A stretch of 64,000 nt of DNA from Crocodylus rhombifer. Taxonomy: Eukaryota > Chordata > Crocodylia > Crocodylidae. The position numbers and the translations under genes are program-made. Below, in pieces: positions 1-11,789 of this stretch. Position 1 is the stretch's first letter. Every line of letters begins with the position of its first letter. The stretch covers positions 328,123 through 392,122 of the forward strand of contig JAVSML010001162.1 in the NCBI GenBank assembly GCA_038503035.1, read 5' to 3'. The notes beneath the pieces are model-generated. The model worked only from the letters and a program-made list of their open reading frames with translations. It ran no database searches and was not told where the DNA came from.

Positions 1-234
1 CCTGGTACCAAGGATCCTTTATAAAAAACAGTAAGTCTTGTGTAGAATCACATTAAGGCGCTCCTTCAAAATTACTGCTTACAAAGAGCAATAATTTTCT
101 GAAGTCATTTTGATAATACAGATCTGTTCATAATCAAGTGAAATGTCAGTCTGAAGAAAAATGGAATAGCAATTTGTTTATGGAACAGGTCAGCAGTAAC
201 TAAAAATCTTCATAAAGATGAGATCCAGTAAATT
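1..234. other. no feature seen (NCAPG2 intron)
   Basis: AT-rich non-repetitive sequence. I looked on the minus strand for the NCAPG2 exon that should follow the one at 4982-5116 and did not find it here. Confidence 0.5.
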
Positions 235-600
235 GCTGCTGGCAACTAGATAATACGGCTGTGCGAAGCTTCGGGTGCTGATTTGATTCAGAGGAGTTTT
301 GGCCAAATTCAGCAGCCGAATCTCTGAATCTGAATCGAATCAGGGGACCAATTAAAAGGTCCAAATCAATTTGAAGCTCTCTGAATCAATTCAGAAAATA
401 TTTGGAGAGTTTTGGTGATTCGGGCAGTCCCTGCTGGCTGCAGCAGGAAGCTGGACCTGGACCTGGACCCCGTGTTGGTAAGTAGAGGGCAGGAGAGGAA
501 AGGCTGAAGGAGGAGACCCCTGCCAGGCCCCACCCCCTGCCTCCTCCCCCAGCCCATTCTCCCAACCCTCCCAGGGCTGAGCAACTTAGCAAGGCCATAG
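235..600. mobile_element. hAT-like GC-rich repeat fragment
   Basis: The segment opens with a GGCTGTGCGAAGCTTCGG motif, followed by alternating GATTCAGAG / GAATCTGAATCG words, then GC-rich sequence. A related opening (GGGCTGTGTGAAACGG) recurs at about 16063, and the GC-rich part resembles 53620-53760. This supports one interspersed family with at least three copies in the window. The hAT assignment is an inference from the style of the termini; no target duplication could be fixed. Confidence 0.4.
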
Positions 601-1212
601 ACTTTCTAGCAAGCAGAAAAGCACCAGAAGATGGTATTCCAGCTGAGGTTCTTAAGTGTGGAAAAGCTAGCCTGCTACCACATCTTCAACTCTTCGTGTG
701 CTGCTGGAAGAAGATCAAGTACCCCAGGACATGCATGACACTAACATCATCACTCTCTCTACAACAACAAGGGAGACAATTGTGACCGCAACAACTATAG
801 GGACATAGTTGTTCTTTACTCAGCATCATAGGCAAGGCTTTTGCCAGACATCTTAAAATGCTTGCAACAACTTGATGACTGCAGGGAGATAACAGTGGAC
901 ATGATATTCTCCTTACACCAACCGCAAGAAAAACGCAGAGAACAAAATAAGCCACTGTATGCAGCATTTGTCCATCTGACAAAAGCCTTTGAGACTGTCA
1001 GTAGAGCAGGTTAGTTCAGGGTCCTGATAAGGATTGGATGCCCTGAAACATAACTCAGCATGATATGCTCCTTCCACAAAAACATGCTAACTACAGTTCA
1101 GTTTGATGGATCAACCTCTGACAGGTTAAGATGAAGAGTGGAGTGAAGCAAGGTTGTGTTCTGGTGCCCTTACTCTTTGGTATATTCTATGCTGCTATAC
1201 TACGTTGTGGCA
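601..1212 (+). mobile_element. degenerate LINE, reverse transcriptase part (left half)
   Basis: Broken plus-strand translation shows reverse-transcriptase blocks: IIGKAFAR near 825-850, a block resembling LTKAFDTVSRAGL near 975-1010, TVQFDGST near 1095-1115, and SGVKQGCVLVPLLFGIFYAA near 1138-1195. Several stops and frameshifts make it a dead copy. The order is that of a non-LTR retrotransposon RT before its catalytic block. The sequence resumes at about 2890-3770, so this is the left half of one element split by a later insertion. It is not the CR1 family found elsewhere in the window; I could not assign the clade. Confidence 0.75.
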
Positions 1213-2889
1213 GAGCACAGTTGGGATGCTTGCCATGTGACTCAGATGGCAGCAGGCTGAAGAAAAGTCAGCAGTGAAGGCAGCTGGAAGATACCCCGAG
1301 GGTCATTTTTTTAAGGGGGAAGGTGTGAGCCGGAGCACCAGCAGGGCTCGTCACTCTGGGGCTTTTAGAAGCTCTGTGGGAGCTTGCTTGCAGAGCAGCA
1401 GGGAAAAGCCTCCCCCAGCAACCATTTTAAGGGGGAAGGTGGGTGGCAGAGAACATCTGGTGTCTGCCATTTTAAGAGCTGGTGGCAGGTGATGCCCCAT
1501 CTCTGATGAGTGACCTTTCTAGATCCAGGCCAGCAGAGCTGGAGGCAGCAGTCTGCTGGCTGACACCATGGAAGAAACTTCTCCTGGTAGAGCTGCTGCT
1601 CCTCCAACAACTAGGAGGTAAGGGCAGGAGCTTATGAAGATGGCTTGGAGACTTCTAGTCCTGGATATGACTTGAAACTGCACCCTGCCAGGGAAGGGTG
1701 GCTTGGTGGGGCTCCTAGTGGCATGGGAGCCCTTGGGAAATGCTAGGCCAGTTACCTCCCCAGTGACAGGTGAGGATGGGTGCCTTAACCCCAGCCCCCA
1801 CCTTTGGGTGGGTTATTTAACACTGAAGGCAGTAGAGAGCCAGGCACCCCCTGGTGGGTGCAAGACCCCAGTGAGTGGGCAGTGGGGCCAGGCATGGCTG
1901 CAGCCACCTGACCCTGTGTGGGGTGCAAGACCCCAAAGACTGACAGTTGTGGGCCAGACACACCGACAAGTGGCACCTGAGCCTGCAGGATGTTGACCCC
2001 AGGCCCCAGATTAGGGGGCGGAGTATGTGCCACAGTGGAGGTGCAGAGTGGGGTGCAGAGGGGCATCTGAAGCCCTGCATGAGAGGGGCAAGTAGACAGT
2101 GGTATTTGTGAGGCCCTGTGAGCATGGGGGCACGAGATAAGGCCCTGTGAGTAAGGGGTATGAGTTGTGTCCCTGTGAGCAGGGGACTTAAAGGTGAGGC
2201 CCTGCTAGCATAGGGACTTGAATTAGGCCCAGGTAAGCCTTTGGGTGCCTGAGGCCGATTTGTAGGGGAGAAGGGGGTGGCAGTGGAGGAAATGCAGGTA
2301 AACAATGGGGCGAGTCAGGAGCCCCTTGATTGAGAGCAGCTGGGTAAGTGACCTGGCAAGAGACCAGAGGTTGAGTCAGTCCAGTGTTCTGTGAACTGCC
2401 CAGCGCTCACTCAGATGAGTGTAACGGGAGGATGTCCAAAAGGCTGCACACTTGCTGGCTGGGGAGTGATGGGAATCAAGTCCAAGGACCCCCACCCAGG
2501 ACAGGGCAGGATGAATGTGGCCCCAGGGAAAGGAGGGGCAGTATGAGTGAGGCCCAAAAAGGGCATTCTGAAAGAGACCGGGTGAGAGCTAGTAGAGTGA
2601 GAGAGGCCTCAGTGAGAGGGAGGCAGTACAACTGTGGCCTGTAATAGGGCAAAACATAAGAGGCCTAACACCGTGCTGAGTTGGGCCCAGCCTCAGGCCG
2701 GAGCAAAGCACAGCTGTTAGAAACCTCTGTGAAGCATGGGACACATTAAGAGACGGTAGGAGCATGTACTTTCAGCCCTTAGACATCAGGGCTGTTGAGG
2801 GGAGCTTCCCACGTAATTACCAGCTAATTATTTAACAACAAGGCATAGCAGGTGAGAGGTGAGTGGCAAGTCCAAAGGCAGTGGGAGAC
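1213..2889. repeat. GC-rich insertion splitting the LINE
   Basis: About 1.7 kb of GC-rich sequence lies exactly between two halves of one LINE. It contains a loose tandem pattern around 2105-2235 built on GAGGCCCTGTGAGCA-like words about 45 bases apart, and repeated TTTTAAGGGGGAAGGTG words near 1306 and 1428. The open frames here on both strands show no recognisable protein. Origin (LTR, DNA element or other) not determined; exact borders uncertain by tens of bases. Confidence 0.5.
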
Positions 2890-3770
2890 CAGCACTGTGG
2901 CCGGTTGGGGACCTCCCACTTTGCCGTATATGCTTTTTGATGGCTTGAAGGAAAGCATATACCTTCACACCAGATCAGATGGCAAACTCTACAATCTATT
3001 CTAAAGGCTAAGACAAAAAAAGTGAAGCACATACTTATTAGGGAGTTTCTTTTTGCTAACTATGCTTCACCCACTGCCATGAAGGCAGCCAACTACAAAT
3101 ACTCACTAATTGCCACTCCCATGCTTGCAAGATGTTTACCCTGACTATCAGCATCAAGAAGAGTGTGGTCCTAAGACAGGGTATACACTAGTCACCATCT
3201 ATCAGCCCTAACAACACACCTCTCAAGGCAGTGAACAAGTTCTGCTACCTTGGATACACAGTAAGCGACAACCTATCACTGGACAAAGAGCTATAGGTGT
3301 TCATTGGAAAGGCTGCTACCACTTTTAGTAAGGTCTTCAAACAAGTCTGGAACAATAAAAAACTCACAATCAAAACCAAGATGCTTGTGTACAAAGCCTG
3401 CATCCTCAGTGTCCTTATGCATAGCAGTGAGACATGGTCAACATATGTACATCAAGAAAAGAGATGAACAGCTTCCACCTACACTGTATACGGTATACCC
3501 TTGATATCAAGCAGCAAGACAGAATCACCAACACAGATGTCATTGCCAAAGTTAACCTGTCAACCATCACCACACTACTCAAACAGCAGTGCCTACACTG
3601 GTTTGGCCATCTTTGCAGGAAGGAAGATGAGCACATCCTGAAGGACATCCTACATGGGCAAATTGCAAGTGGAGAGAGAAGAGTAGGGCACCCAAAACTG
3701 TGCTTCAAAGATGTCTGCGAGCAGGATAGGAAGGCTTTTGGAACTCACCCAAACCTTTGAGAGGCCTTAG
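2890..3770 (+). mobile_element. degenerate LINE, C-terminal part (right half)
   Basis: Translation resumes with a block resembling HTRSDGKL (about 2965-2990), LIREFLFA (RT catalytic region, with the expected aspartates destroyed), FTLTISIKKSVVL (3130-3170), FCYLGYTVSDN (3240-3270), GKAATTFSK (3310-3335), LTIKTKMLVYKACILSVLMHSSETWS (3360-3440), and a tail with FGHLCRKED and GERRVGHPKLCFKDVC (3600-3720). This is the usual C-terminal half of a vertebrate non-LTR element with long RT-distal tail. Stops and frameshifts are frequent. It continues the RT fragment at 601-1212. Confidence 0.75.
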
Positions 3771-4970
3771 CACAGCGGCAGGCAATTATTTTGGATGGAG
3801 GACTGCTTAACAAGGCTGGGTGAACTTTCAAAGGCTGCATGGGTAGCCCCACCCCTTGACAGTTGGACCACCCCCTGGTTACCATCTTGGGACTGGAAGT
3901 CCCTCCCATTACCCCCCCAGAAATACTCCTCTTGGGAGGGGGGGTTGCCATCTTAGAACCATCACTCATTGATGAACAGATGCCATACCAGGCTATGTAG
4001 ACCCCACAGCAGGCGGCAGGGAGGCTACAAGCCGTTGCACCAGGGTCGGTGTAGCCTAGCTTTGGGTATTAGTCACCCCTCCTCTCTCCCCCCGCGCTGC
4101 TGCAGCTGGCCCTAGGAAGCCACAGCTCAGTGGCTGCAGCTGCTTGCTGCCGCCTGAGGCTTCCTGGGCTGTGGCAGGCAGCACAGCCCAGGAAGCCTAA
4201 GGCAACATCAGCCAGTAAGGGGCTGCAGCCACTGGCATGCAGCTTCCCAGGGCCAGCTGCTGTAGTGCAGAAGGCAGGGAGGCAGGCAGCTCCCTCCTAC
4301 TCCTTTGCTGGCTGATGCAGCTGGCCCCAGGAAGCTGTGCGCCAGTGTCTGCATCCCCTTGCTGGCCTCTGCCACCTGGGGCTTCCTGGGCTGTGCTGCC
4401 TGTCTGACGGGGCTGCTTTAGCTGCTGGCAATCTGTGTTAAACCAGACTGGTGGGTGCAGCCCCTCCTGGACAGCAGGGCAGGGCTGGCGCCCCCCGCAA
4501 GGCTCAGTACTGCCCCCTTACCCTCCCAATCTGACTTTAAAAATCTACAGGCTGGAGCCCAGCCCTGCTATGATGGGACAGATGCAACACCTTCTAACGC
4601 GACAGGTGCTGCAGGGCCTGGCAGGGCAAGGTAGAAGTAAGCAGGCATGGCGCAGCTCCCCTGGCCCTGCAGCTCAGCCCCATGGCGCACCCTGCCCACT
4701 CCATCCATGCCCAGACCCAGGCTCAAATAGGACTCACCTGCCCACTCAGTTTGTTGTGAGGTGCAGCCCTGGGGAGCTACTGAGTCACCACTGCTCCTCA
4801 AGGAGCTGGAAGCACTCCACTGGTGCTGGGATGGGCAGGGGAACCTCACACACTCAGCCAGAGCAGGCCCACATGGGCCAGGGCAGGGGCTGCTATACTG
4901 ATTCATTGTTTAACCTGATACATTACATTATTTCAAAAAAATATATAAGCAAAAGTCAAATGGGGAAAAA
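3771..4970. repeat. GC-rich interspersed repeat, hAT-like left end
   Basis: Begins with CAGCGGCAGGCAATTATTTTGG at about 3773, the kind of terminus (CAGnGGTnGGCAA) seen on Charlie-type hAT elements and similar to the left end at 39037. The rest to about 4900 is GC-rich and full of CTGCAGC and TTCCTGGGCTG words. Open frames here (for example 4435-5004 plus) show no known domain and overlap a real NCAPG2 exon on the other strand. The right end was not identified. Confidence 0.45.
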
Positions 4971-4981
4971 CACCTGTTTAC

Positions 4982-5116
4982 CTCTTCTTTTTTTATATGG
5001 GTAACGCTCATAAAGCACTGAAGCAACAAATCTTTTACTTCATTACTTTCTTCCAGGTCATAATCAAAACATTGTAATGCTTGATGTAGATGCCATAGAT
5101 GACTTACATCTGCTCC
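4982..5116 (-). CDS. NCAPG2: NCAPG2 coding exon, fifth in the window
   Basis: A 135-base exon, 45 codons in phase 0 at both ends. The minus-strand acceptor TTTCTCTTTCAG precedes it and donor GTAAAC follows. It reads GADVSHLWHLHQALQCFDYD, then LEESNEVKDLLLQCF and ends THIKKEE. I recognise this as the vertebrate NCAPG2 segment around GADVCRLWRIHQALYCFDYDLEESGE. The family member is a HEAT-repeat condensin II subunit that, with SMC2, SMC4, NCAPH2 and NCAPD3, compacts mitotic chromosomes. The next exon, expected to continue with the conserved FNWNINF stretch, is not visible to the left and must lie beyond the window. Confidence 0.95.
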
Positions 5117-6266
5117 CTGAAAGAGAAAATAATCAGCTGTGTAGTAAAGAAGTAAATCTAATGAAACTTTTAGGATTTGCTATGTAAGAATTGAATCACA
5201 TTTCAAATTCAGGACCAGAGGCAGTCTTTATTATGAGGACAATGGTACTCGTGCAGAGAGCACAATCAGAAAACTTCAAGATAATGAATGTAATGGAAAT
5301 GGAAACAGATTAACATAATGAGCATAACTGCAGAGTACAGATCTGGGATGTCTAATGCCATAAAGCAGTGTCCAGGACTGGAGCAATGCTAGTGATTGGT
5401 TAGGCAGGGGATAGAGTTACCATGCCCAGGAGGGAATCCCACCACAGCTGGAGCTGTGCCTGACAATAAATGGGTGGGAAAAAGAGGAGAGGGAAGAGGT
5501 CAGAGGCTGACTCTGAACCCAAGCTGGGCTCAGGGATGGAGTCAGAGCCGCAGCAGCCACCAGACCTCCCTCCCCATTGCACTCAGATCCAAGATGAGGG
5601 ATTTATCCTTCCATGCTGAATGGAGGAAAAAAACCTTATCTTGGATTCAAGTAAATATGGGAACTAACAAAAAAGAAATGCAAGTGGGAGGTACGAATTG
5701 TTGTCCTTCAAGCAGCTGAAAACTAGAACAGAGAAGTGGGTTAAAGAAATTTAGCAGACAGAGGCTTGTTACAAAGTAAAGTCTCTTTGAGTATACAAAA
5801 TGGAATAAACAGATAACTGATTTTCAAAGACCACTAATAAAATAGCCTCTGAAAACCAGCCCTTCCTATAAGTTGTCTCGGATACCGCAGCTCAAAACAG
5901 AATCACCTGAAATCATCTGCTTCTACTAAAAACCTTGACCACTAACTATTTTGGTTTCGGAAAAGTAGAAGGAAAGATTGAAAACAAAATCATTAACTTA
6001 TCAAGTGATGACAATTTAAGAATAAATCTGGAGTTTGAAATTCATTTCACATGGTCTAACAATTTACAACACTTATTACATGAGTGTCTCTTATGTACAG
6101 ATTAGACCCAACAGGCATTAAACGCATATTAGATTAAGCTATAGTTGAAAGTCTCTATAATTGAGCAGCCTAATTAGTTCAAAAGGAAGAATATTTTGAA
6201 GAGATATAAATTCTCTCTGGATATTCAGTAATAATTAAAAAGTTACCCATATAGCTTTAAACCTAC
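5117..6266. other. NCAPG2 intron, nothing recognised
   Basis: About 1.15 kb of AT-rich intron. The frame at 5396-5719 plus has no recognisable domain and is taken as chance. No repeat family recognised. Confidence 0.6.
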
Positions 6267-6427
6267 TGTGGCAATTTTGCTCTTCAGACTTTTTCTTAGC
6301 AGTATAATAAATGCAGTTTTCCCTAGTTGTTCTTTTTCTTCAAGTCCTTTTTTCCACCATATTTCACATAAGTGCTGGATGGCACCCTGTAGGATTCTTT
6401 CAGATTCAGGTAATGAATAAAAAATAC
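6267..6427 (-). CDS. NCAPG2: NCAPG2 coding exon, fourth in the window
   Basis: A 161-base exon. Its first two bases finish the glycine codon begun in the exon at 10245-10359. It then reads IFYSLPESERILQGAIQHLC followed by EIWWKKGLEEKEQLGKTAF and IILLRKSLKSKIAT, matching the NCAPG2 region LNGILYALPESERKLQ...WWEKGLPAKE...LLRRSLETK. The acceptor (TTGTTATAG) and donor (ACA then GTAGGT) are both visible. The tryptophan pair in WWKKGL and the TAF-LLRKSL helix are well conserved. The exon keeps frame with its neighbours on both sides. Confidence 0.95.
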
Positions 6428-6985
6428 CTATAACAAGTACAAGGCAATTATTTACTGCAAGTATAATTAAATTCATGTGACAGCAGTCTGTTAGCAACTT
6501 CAATCTGTCTCATGATGCTCAACTTAAAATTCTAGTCTTCCCACAATGGTACCCACAATACTAATCACAAAAGTTATTTAAGTTTACCTAAAAGGCTCTA
6601 TTAAGTCCAAGCCATTTGTCAGAGCTACTGGTCCAGTAATATTGAAATGTTTGTAAGTTTATGCCTTTTAACTGACAGCAACAGCAGAAAGAGAAGCATA
6701 TTTACCCACCTTACCCAGGAATCATTAGTATTATATACATTTTCATATGCTAACATTAATAGCTTTGGACATATTTCTCAATAAAAGTCACATCTTTGGG
6801 TTAGTTTACAGCATATATCATGAAAACCCTACATTTTAAAAAGTCCCAATCCCAGTTAGAGAGGCAAAAGAGAAAAAAAAATCTTATAAATACTTGGAAC
6901 TGTATTAACTTCCATATAACTTACACATAAAAAAAAAGTCAGAAGTCATCAGTAGGCAAACATGCAATTGAGGAATACATACATA
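6428..6985. other. NCAPG2 intron, nothing recognised
   Basis: AT-rich intronic sequence without a recognisable repeat or exon. Confidence 0.5.
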
Positions 6986-8035
6986 TTCAGATGGTAGATG
7001 TATTCCAAACTAGCAAAGTGCCTGTCAAGAATGACAGGTGGGCGGCAGGGATGGAGCACCACCACCCACCACCCTTTGCTGTCATCACCCCGCATCCAGC
7101 TGCATGCAACCCCCTCTCTGTGTCCGGCCTCGTGTGCCCCCCTCACACCTGACACACCCACACATACCCACCCAGCCACATGTCACACCCACCCAAACAC
7201 AGGCCACACCCATACCCAGCAGCACACCACACCCACACACCCAGCCACATGCCACACACCCACCCACTGCTCACTGCACACACCCAGCCACATGCCACAC
7301 ACACATACTCCCAGGCACCCACCCACCCAGCCCCACACCACACACGTGCCTCACTGCCCGGCCCAGCCTGCAACAGGACTCATGTGGTGTCATGTTGCTG
7401 CCAGAGCATGGACACCAAGGCAGGGAGCAGAGGTAGAGCCGAGGTTGCAGCTGCCCCTGCCGCACGCATAGAGCAGGGGCCACATGCCTCCCTGGGCTCC
7501 CTGGTACCACCTCTGGAGAAGCCACTGGGCTCAAAGTGTCTCACGGCCCGGATGGGGCTTCATTCACCATGACCGGGGATTTGGTCGGGTTGAGTTATGG
7601 AGCCATCAAAGCCTGGCAGCTCATAAAGGGGCACACTACCAAGGAGCCCACGAGGCAGCATGGACCTCCCCTCCCCCAGCTCCCCTGCAGTGCACACAGT
7701 GGGGGAAGCTGTCTGTCTGCACCCCTGGAGTAGTGCTCCCCCCCCAGGATCAGCCCAGCACAGCTGCAGCCCCAGCCCCCGCCAGCCCTTCTAGTGATGG
7801 CAGGCTACTGTGCCCTCACCCCCTTCCTGCAATGCCCTTGACAGGGCTGCAAGCCACGCCCCCTCCTCTCCCCTCATCTACCCTGTGCAGCGGATCATGC
7901 CCTGGCCCCCACCGCCTCTGCCTCACCTCTCTTGTGTGTCTGTCTGTCAATAGGCTCCAGGCAGTGCATGCACAGTTGGCTCAGAGCATTACAGACAGCC
8001 AGACACAACCGGAAATAGCACAGCTTTTATTATAT
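6986..8035. repeat. GC-rich interspersed repeat with CA-rich minisatellite
   Basis: A GC-rich block inside NCAPG2 intron. Its core (about 7140-7350) is a degenerate array of CACACCCAGCCACATGC-like words. Many overlapping frames on both strands translate to histidine/threonine/proline or glycine/cysteine/valine low-complexity strings, which is the expected shadow of a CA/CCA array. The remainder (7360-8035) is unclassified. No terminal repeat or target duplication fixed. Confidence 0.6.
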
Positions 8036-9838
8036 TAGAATTAAAGACACATTTTTCGCAAAAGTCTGGTGAAAAAGAACATTTTACTTTTGTTTTTGGG
8101 GGAATGAAGCAGGTCATCTGTTCATAAGCAAGTCAATATCAGTTCTATATATAAGAAAAGCAAGAAAATGTAAACTTTACCTTCTGAATTTTACCCTGAT
8201 GTTTATGCTCCCAAACAGAAGACTTCGAAGTAAAACTGACCAATCTAAGTTCCACTTGGCAAAAGACTATATTGGCCATACTATTACTCATTTTTAGGCA
8301 GAACATTTCTCTGATTTTGATGGAGTAAAAACTGTGGTGCTACCACATGGACCACACAGGAAGAGTTTGAGCATATAGCACTTTCATATCAAAGGGAAGC
8401 ATTGGGTAGAAACATCTCAAATTTAGTACAAACACTCCTACTCCTTACATTATCACTTCTCACATACGAATGGCTAGAATGAAAGAAGACTGTGAGTTAC
8501 CAAAAAGCTAAGGACATAGATCCCTAGAGTAGCAGTAAGCCCAAGTTCTTTTTTTAGCCATATACTAAAACCTTCACTCCATACACCTATCTATCCAGGT
8601 GTAACCTTAACATCTGCTTCCCTATTTGCCTTGGTAAACCTCGTCCGAGTATGCAAAAACAGAAAACGGAAAGTCATTATGCTTTGGCAGCAACTTAACA
8701 TTACAAAGTGACATACAAGATGCAACATTCTCACAGGAGAACTTGCTCTGTTTATCAGCATAGTCTTCTAGTTTGTTCCAGACATATCACAGGATTACTT
8801 ATTCTATTAAATCACTTATATGTAAATATCACTCCTCTTATTATCAAAAGCTCCTTCAACAGCTATATTCTAAACATATTAAGGCAAAAATCTCTTTACC
8901 GTCACTGCTGACATTGTCATAAACTGCTTAACAAAGTAACAACTTTGCTTAATATGACAATACCAAATGATGTTCCAAGATCAATCAGCTAGGAGACATT
9001 TATTAACAAAGCAATTTGCCTGGTTAAGGAAGTGTATGTAAAGAAATAAAACAGCCAAAACTATATTTTTTATAATCATAAGACAGGCTTGTCAGGCATT
9101 TGCTCAGTACTTGGGAATTTAAGGTCCTACCAAACTCTGAGTGTAGGTTATCTATGTTTCAGTATAGGTTCATATTTTCTTTGTAAAAAATACATAAAAG
9201 GATCTGGGTGGATGAAGCACAAACGCAGTACCAGTGGGCAAAGGGGGAGAAGAGAACACAGGAAAAGACTTCCAAGCACAGCCTTTTTTCACTACTTATG
9301 CTAAATATTAAATCAAGACCAAGCATAGAGTTTACATAAACTCACATAAATCCACAGAACAATAGGTATGAAATGCTCCAATTTAAGAGCTGTAGTGTTG
9401 TCTTTTGTGTAGTGACTGGACCATAGATAAGCGCCACCTGGTGTGCAACTCTGGTTATTACCAACCACACACGCTTGTCTCATCAGTGAAAGTGACATAT
9501 TCAGGGCATGACTTAAAAATTTATTTGTACATCCCAGTGAAGTAGAAGAGACCTTGAATTTCACTGTCCGTTTCATCACCATTTGTAAAAAAGAGATTAA
9601 AAACATTCTCCCTTGAAAACTATCCTATACTGGAAGGGCCCATTTAAAACGATAGTTTATTTATCCTTTGGGAATAGGTCAGCCTACCAATGAGAAACAG
9701 AAACAGAACACTGTAACACACAATACAATCTTTTCCAATTCGGGGGGAAAAAGAAAGAAAAAACCCATCAAGTTTAGAGCCTCTAAAGCATCCCAGGTTA
9801 AGATGTGCAACGCCATACCACCCATCAGTCACAGAGAT
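8036..9838. other. NCAPG2 intron, nothing recognised
   Basis: AT-rich intronic sequence. Small open frames (8708-8911, 9313-9606 minus) have no recognisable domain, splice context or repeat similarity. Confidence 0.55.
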
Positions 9839-10101
9839 CAGCGATTCTCAGCCAGGATGTTACTGTGCCCTGGGGTGCCCTGAGATGCTCCAGGGTGCCA
9901 TGCAATGTTAGCACTATTAAGTGTACAAATATGATTCAGCCAGAAATTTCAACTAGGAAGCCATAGTGTTAAAAACATTCTAACCGGAGTTCTTCACAAA
10001 AGAAGAATTACTATTTCTTTCTATAGTCAAAAAACAAGTGAAAACTTAGAGCTGGCACTTTTCAATAACTCCTTTGAGTCTAAAAGGGTTCAGAACCACT
10101 G
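9839..10101. mobile_element. short hAT-like nonautonomous element
   Basis: Left end CAGCGATTCTCAGCC and right end reading, in reverse complement, CAGTGGTTCTGAACCC, i.e. imperfect inverted termini of the CAGTGGTTCTCAA type typical for hAT/Charlie elements. Just inside the left end is a CCTGGGGTGCCCTGAGATGC stretch. The flanking 8-mers do not match well, so the insertion is old or a border is misplaced. Confidence 0.55.
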
Positions 10102-10244
10102 CGGTAGACTGGCAAACTAAATAAGTCTTGTTGTTGGTATCCACATTCACCATTTTATTTGAATAATTTTCTGTTTACCCCATAAGCAAAATATAGATGC
10201 CAAACATGTTGGCTGGATAGCTTAAAATTATGAAAATTACCTAC

Positions 10245-10359
10245 CATTTAATATGAGAGCACATTCTAAAAGAGCTTTGTAGTTTATATTCTCATCTACA
10301 ACAGGTACTGAAGAAGCAACTACAGTGGTCACTCCCTGGATCACAGCTATGATTTGTTT
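10245..10359 (-). CDS. NCAPG2: NCAPG2 coding exon, third in the window
   Basis: A 115-base exon with acceptor AACTTTCAG and donor GTAGGT. It begins in phase 0 with KQIIAVIQGVTTVVASSVPV, then VDENINYKALLECALILN, and ends with one base of a glycine codon. It matches the vertebrate NCAPG2 segment KSIEIIYAITSVILASVSVINESENYEALLECVIILNG in length and pattern. This is an early helical repeat of the CAP-G2 N-terminal region. Reading frame joins exactly to the exons at 11484-11672 and 6267-6427. Confidence 0.95.
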
Positions 10360-11483
10360 CTGAAAGTTAACAAACAACACATCTTAAACAACCTGCAAAA
10401 TAGGTATTTTCATAATAACTGGAAAGACTGAGAATGTTGTAACAAACAACATAAGGAAATACACATTAGTAATAGAAAGTTTGTGTGGCTCTAACGTTAG
10501 TTTTTGTATACACATTCACCTTCTTTGCTTCATCAATGAGCCAAAAAGTGATTTTGCTTCATTTAAATCCAAAAGAAAGGTTTATTTAATTCCAATTTAT
10601 ACAGAATTAATCCAGATTTAAACATTGTACCACTTCTGCCCCACAGTGACCTGGTCTGTAATTTAAACTTTGCAACAAAGGGCATCTACCTTGCAGGATT
10701 GCTGTATGGGTCAATTCACTTACAATTTAAGCACCTTAGGATCCTAAGATGCAAAGTGCTAAGTAATGCTGTCCTAGTGCTGTGGTTCTTCTACCATTTG
10801 CATATGTCAACCAGTGGGTAAGATTTGCCTTACTGGGTACTTTTCACCCCATTGTAGTGGTTCTTCAGGGAAAGATCTAAAGAAATTCTGCAATAGCTAG
10901 TACCTTTCTCAGATAGTACGTATACCTGAAAGATTAATCTATTGGTTTCCTTGTCCAACCTAAATATAATGGATTTCTTTTTTATTTTGTTGTATCTTTA
11001 ATAAACTGATGCATCAACAAAACAGGTAGGGATATTTAAAAATTAATAATTTAACTTAATATCCTTTAATAGTTTTAAGAATCCTTAATTCCTTTATTAT
11101 ATTTAGGAAATTATGTAGCACTTGTTAGACATTAGCTAAAGAACCTCTCCAGAAGGAATACTCATTCAGTCAACATAATTCAAACCGTGCACAATAAAAC
11201 TTAACTTGTCATAGTTAGATTTTAAACACTTTATTCTACAAGAAGAAAATATTCCTTTGTTACATTTATTGCAATAATAATTGATCCATTACTAAAATAT
11301 TTAACTCTAGAATGAGAAAAAAAGATTAAATATAGTAACCCCGAAAACTACAGCCTGTTTTTTTGAAGTTTTCAAACTCTGTTTCTACAATCTCTAAATG
11401 GATGAATCAATTAGTAAAAGAAAACAAAATACTTGTTACCTTGGTATTTAGTTGGGGGGGATATTACTTTTTTATTTACTTAC
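10360..11483. other. NCAPG2 intron with a possible MIR/L2-type remnant
   Basis: Around 10600-10790 there is a run (GCATCTACCTTGCAGGATTG ... CTAAGATGCAAAGTGCTAAG) resembling the 3' part of ancient MIR/L2-type SINEs, which carry a 'cctcacagggttgttgtgagg ... aaagcgct' pattern. The match is weak. The rest is AT-rich with nothing recognised. Confidence 0.4.
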
Positions 11484-11672
11484 CATTTGCAGAGTTCCTT
11501 CTATTTCCATATCATCATCACTTTCATCATCAAGCCTCTGCCATTCTTCCACCGGATTCTCTATCAAAACTTGCGTTAATAGATGCTTCAGCCTCTCCCA
11601 TAATACTTCCTTTTGCTTTCTTGGTAACTCTTGAAGCACTTCATTCAAATCAAATGAATCAAATACATCTTG
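11484..11672 (-). CDS. NCAPG2: NCAPG2 coding exon, second in the window
   Basis: A 189-base exon, exactly 63 codons, phase 0 on both sides, acceptor CACTTTTCAG and donor GTAAGT. It reads QDVFDSFDLNEVLQELPRKQ then KEVLWERLKHLLTQVLIENP and ends VEEWQRLDDESDDDMEIEGTLQM split over this stretch. It matches the NCAPG2 N-terminus FSLNELLDELSRKQKEELWQRLKNLLTDVLLESPVDGWQ. The acidic DDESDDDMEIEG stretch replaces a variable acidic linker in mammals. The plus-strand frames over the same bases are shadows. Confidence 0.96.
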
Positions 11673-11789
11673 CTGAAAAGTGATTAAAAAATGACATAGC
11701 ACAAAATTATTTCTTTATTCTGTGGAAGTGCATTGTTACACGTGAAGGGATGTTATTGCAATGGAATAAATGCTTCTCTTTTAACATAG

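Noticed and set aside
1817..2305. 162-codon minus frame
   Set aside because: It lies in the GC-rich insertion inside a LINE, with no recognisable domain.
1..4981. Further NCAPG2 exons to the left of 4982
   Set aside because: I looked for the conserved FNWNINF segment on the minus strand and did not see it, so the next exon is assumed beyond the edge.
7038..7572. His/Thr/Pro-rich frames
   Set aside because: They are translations of a CA-rich minisatellite in three frames.
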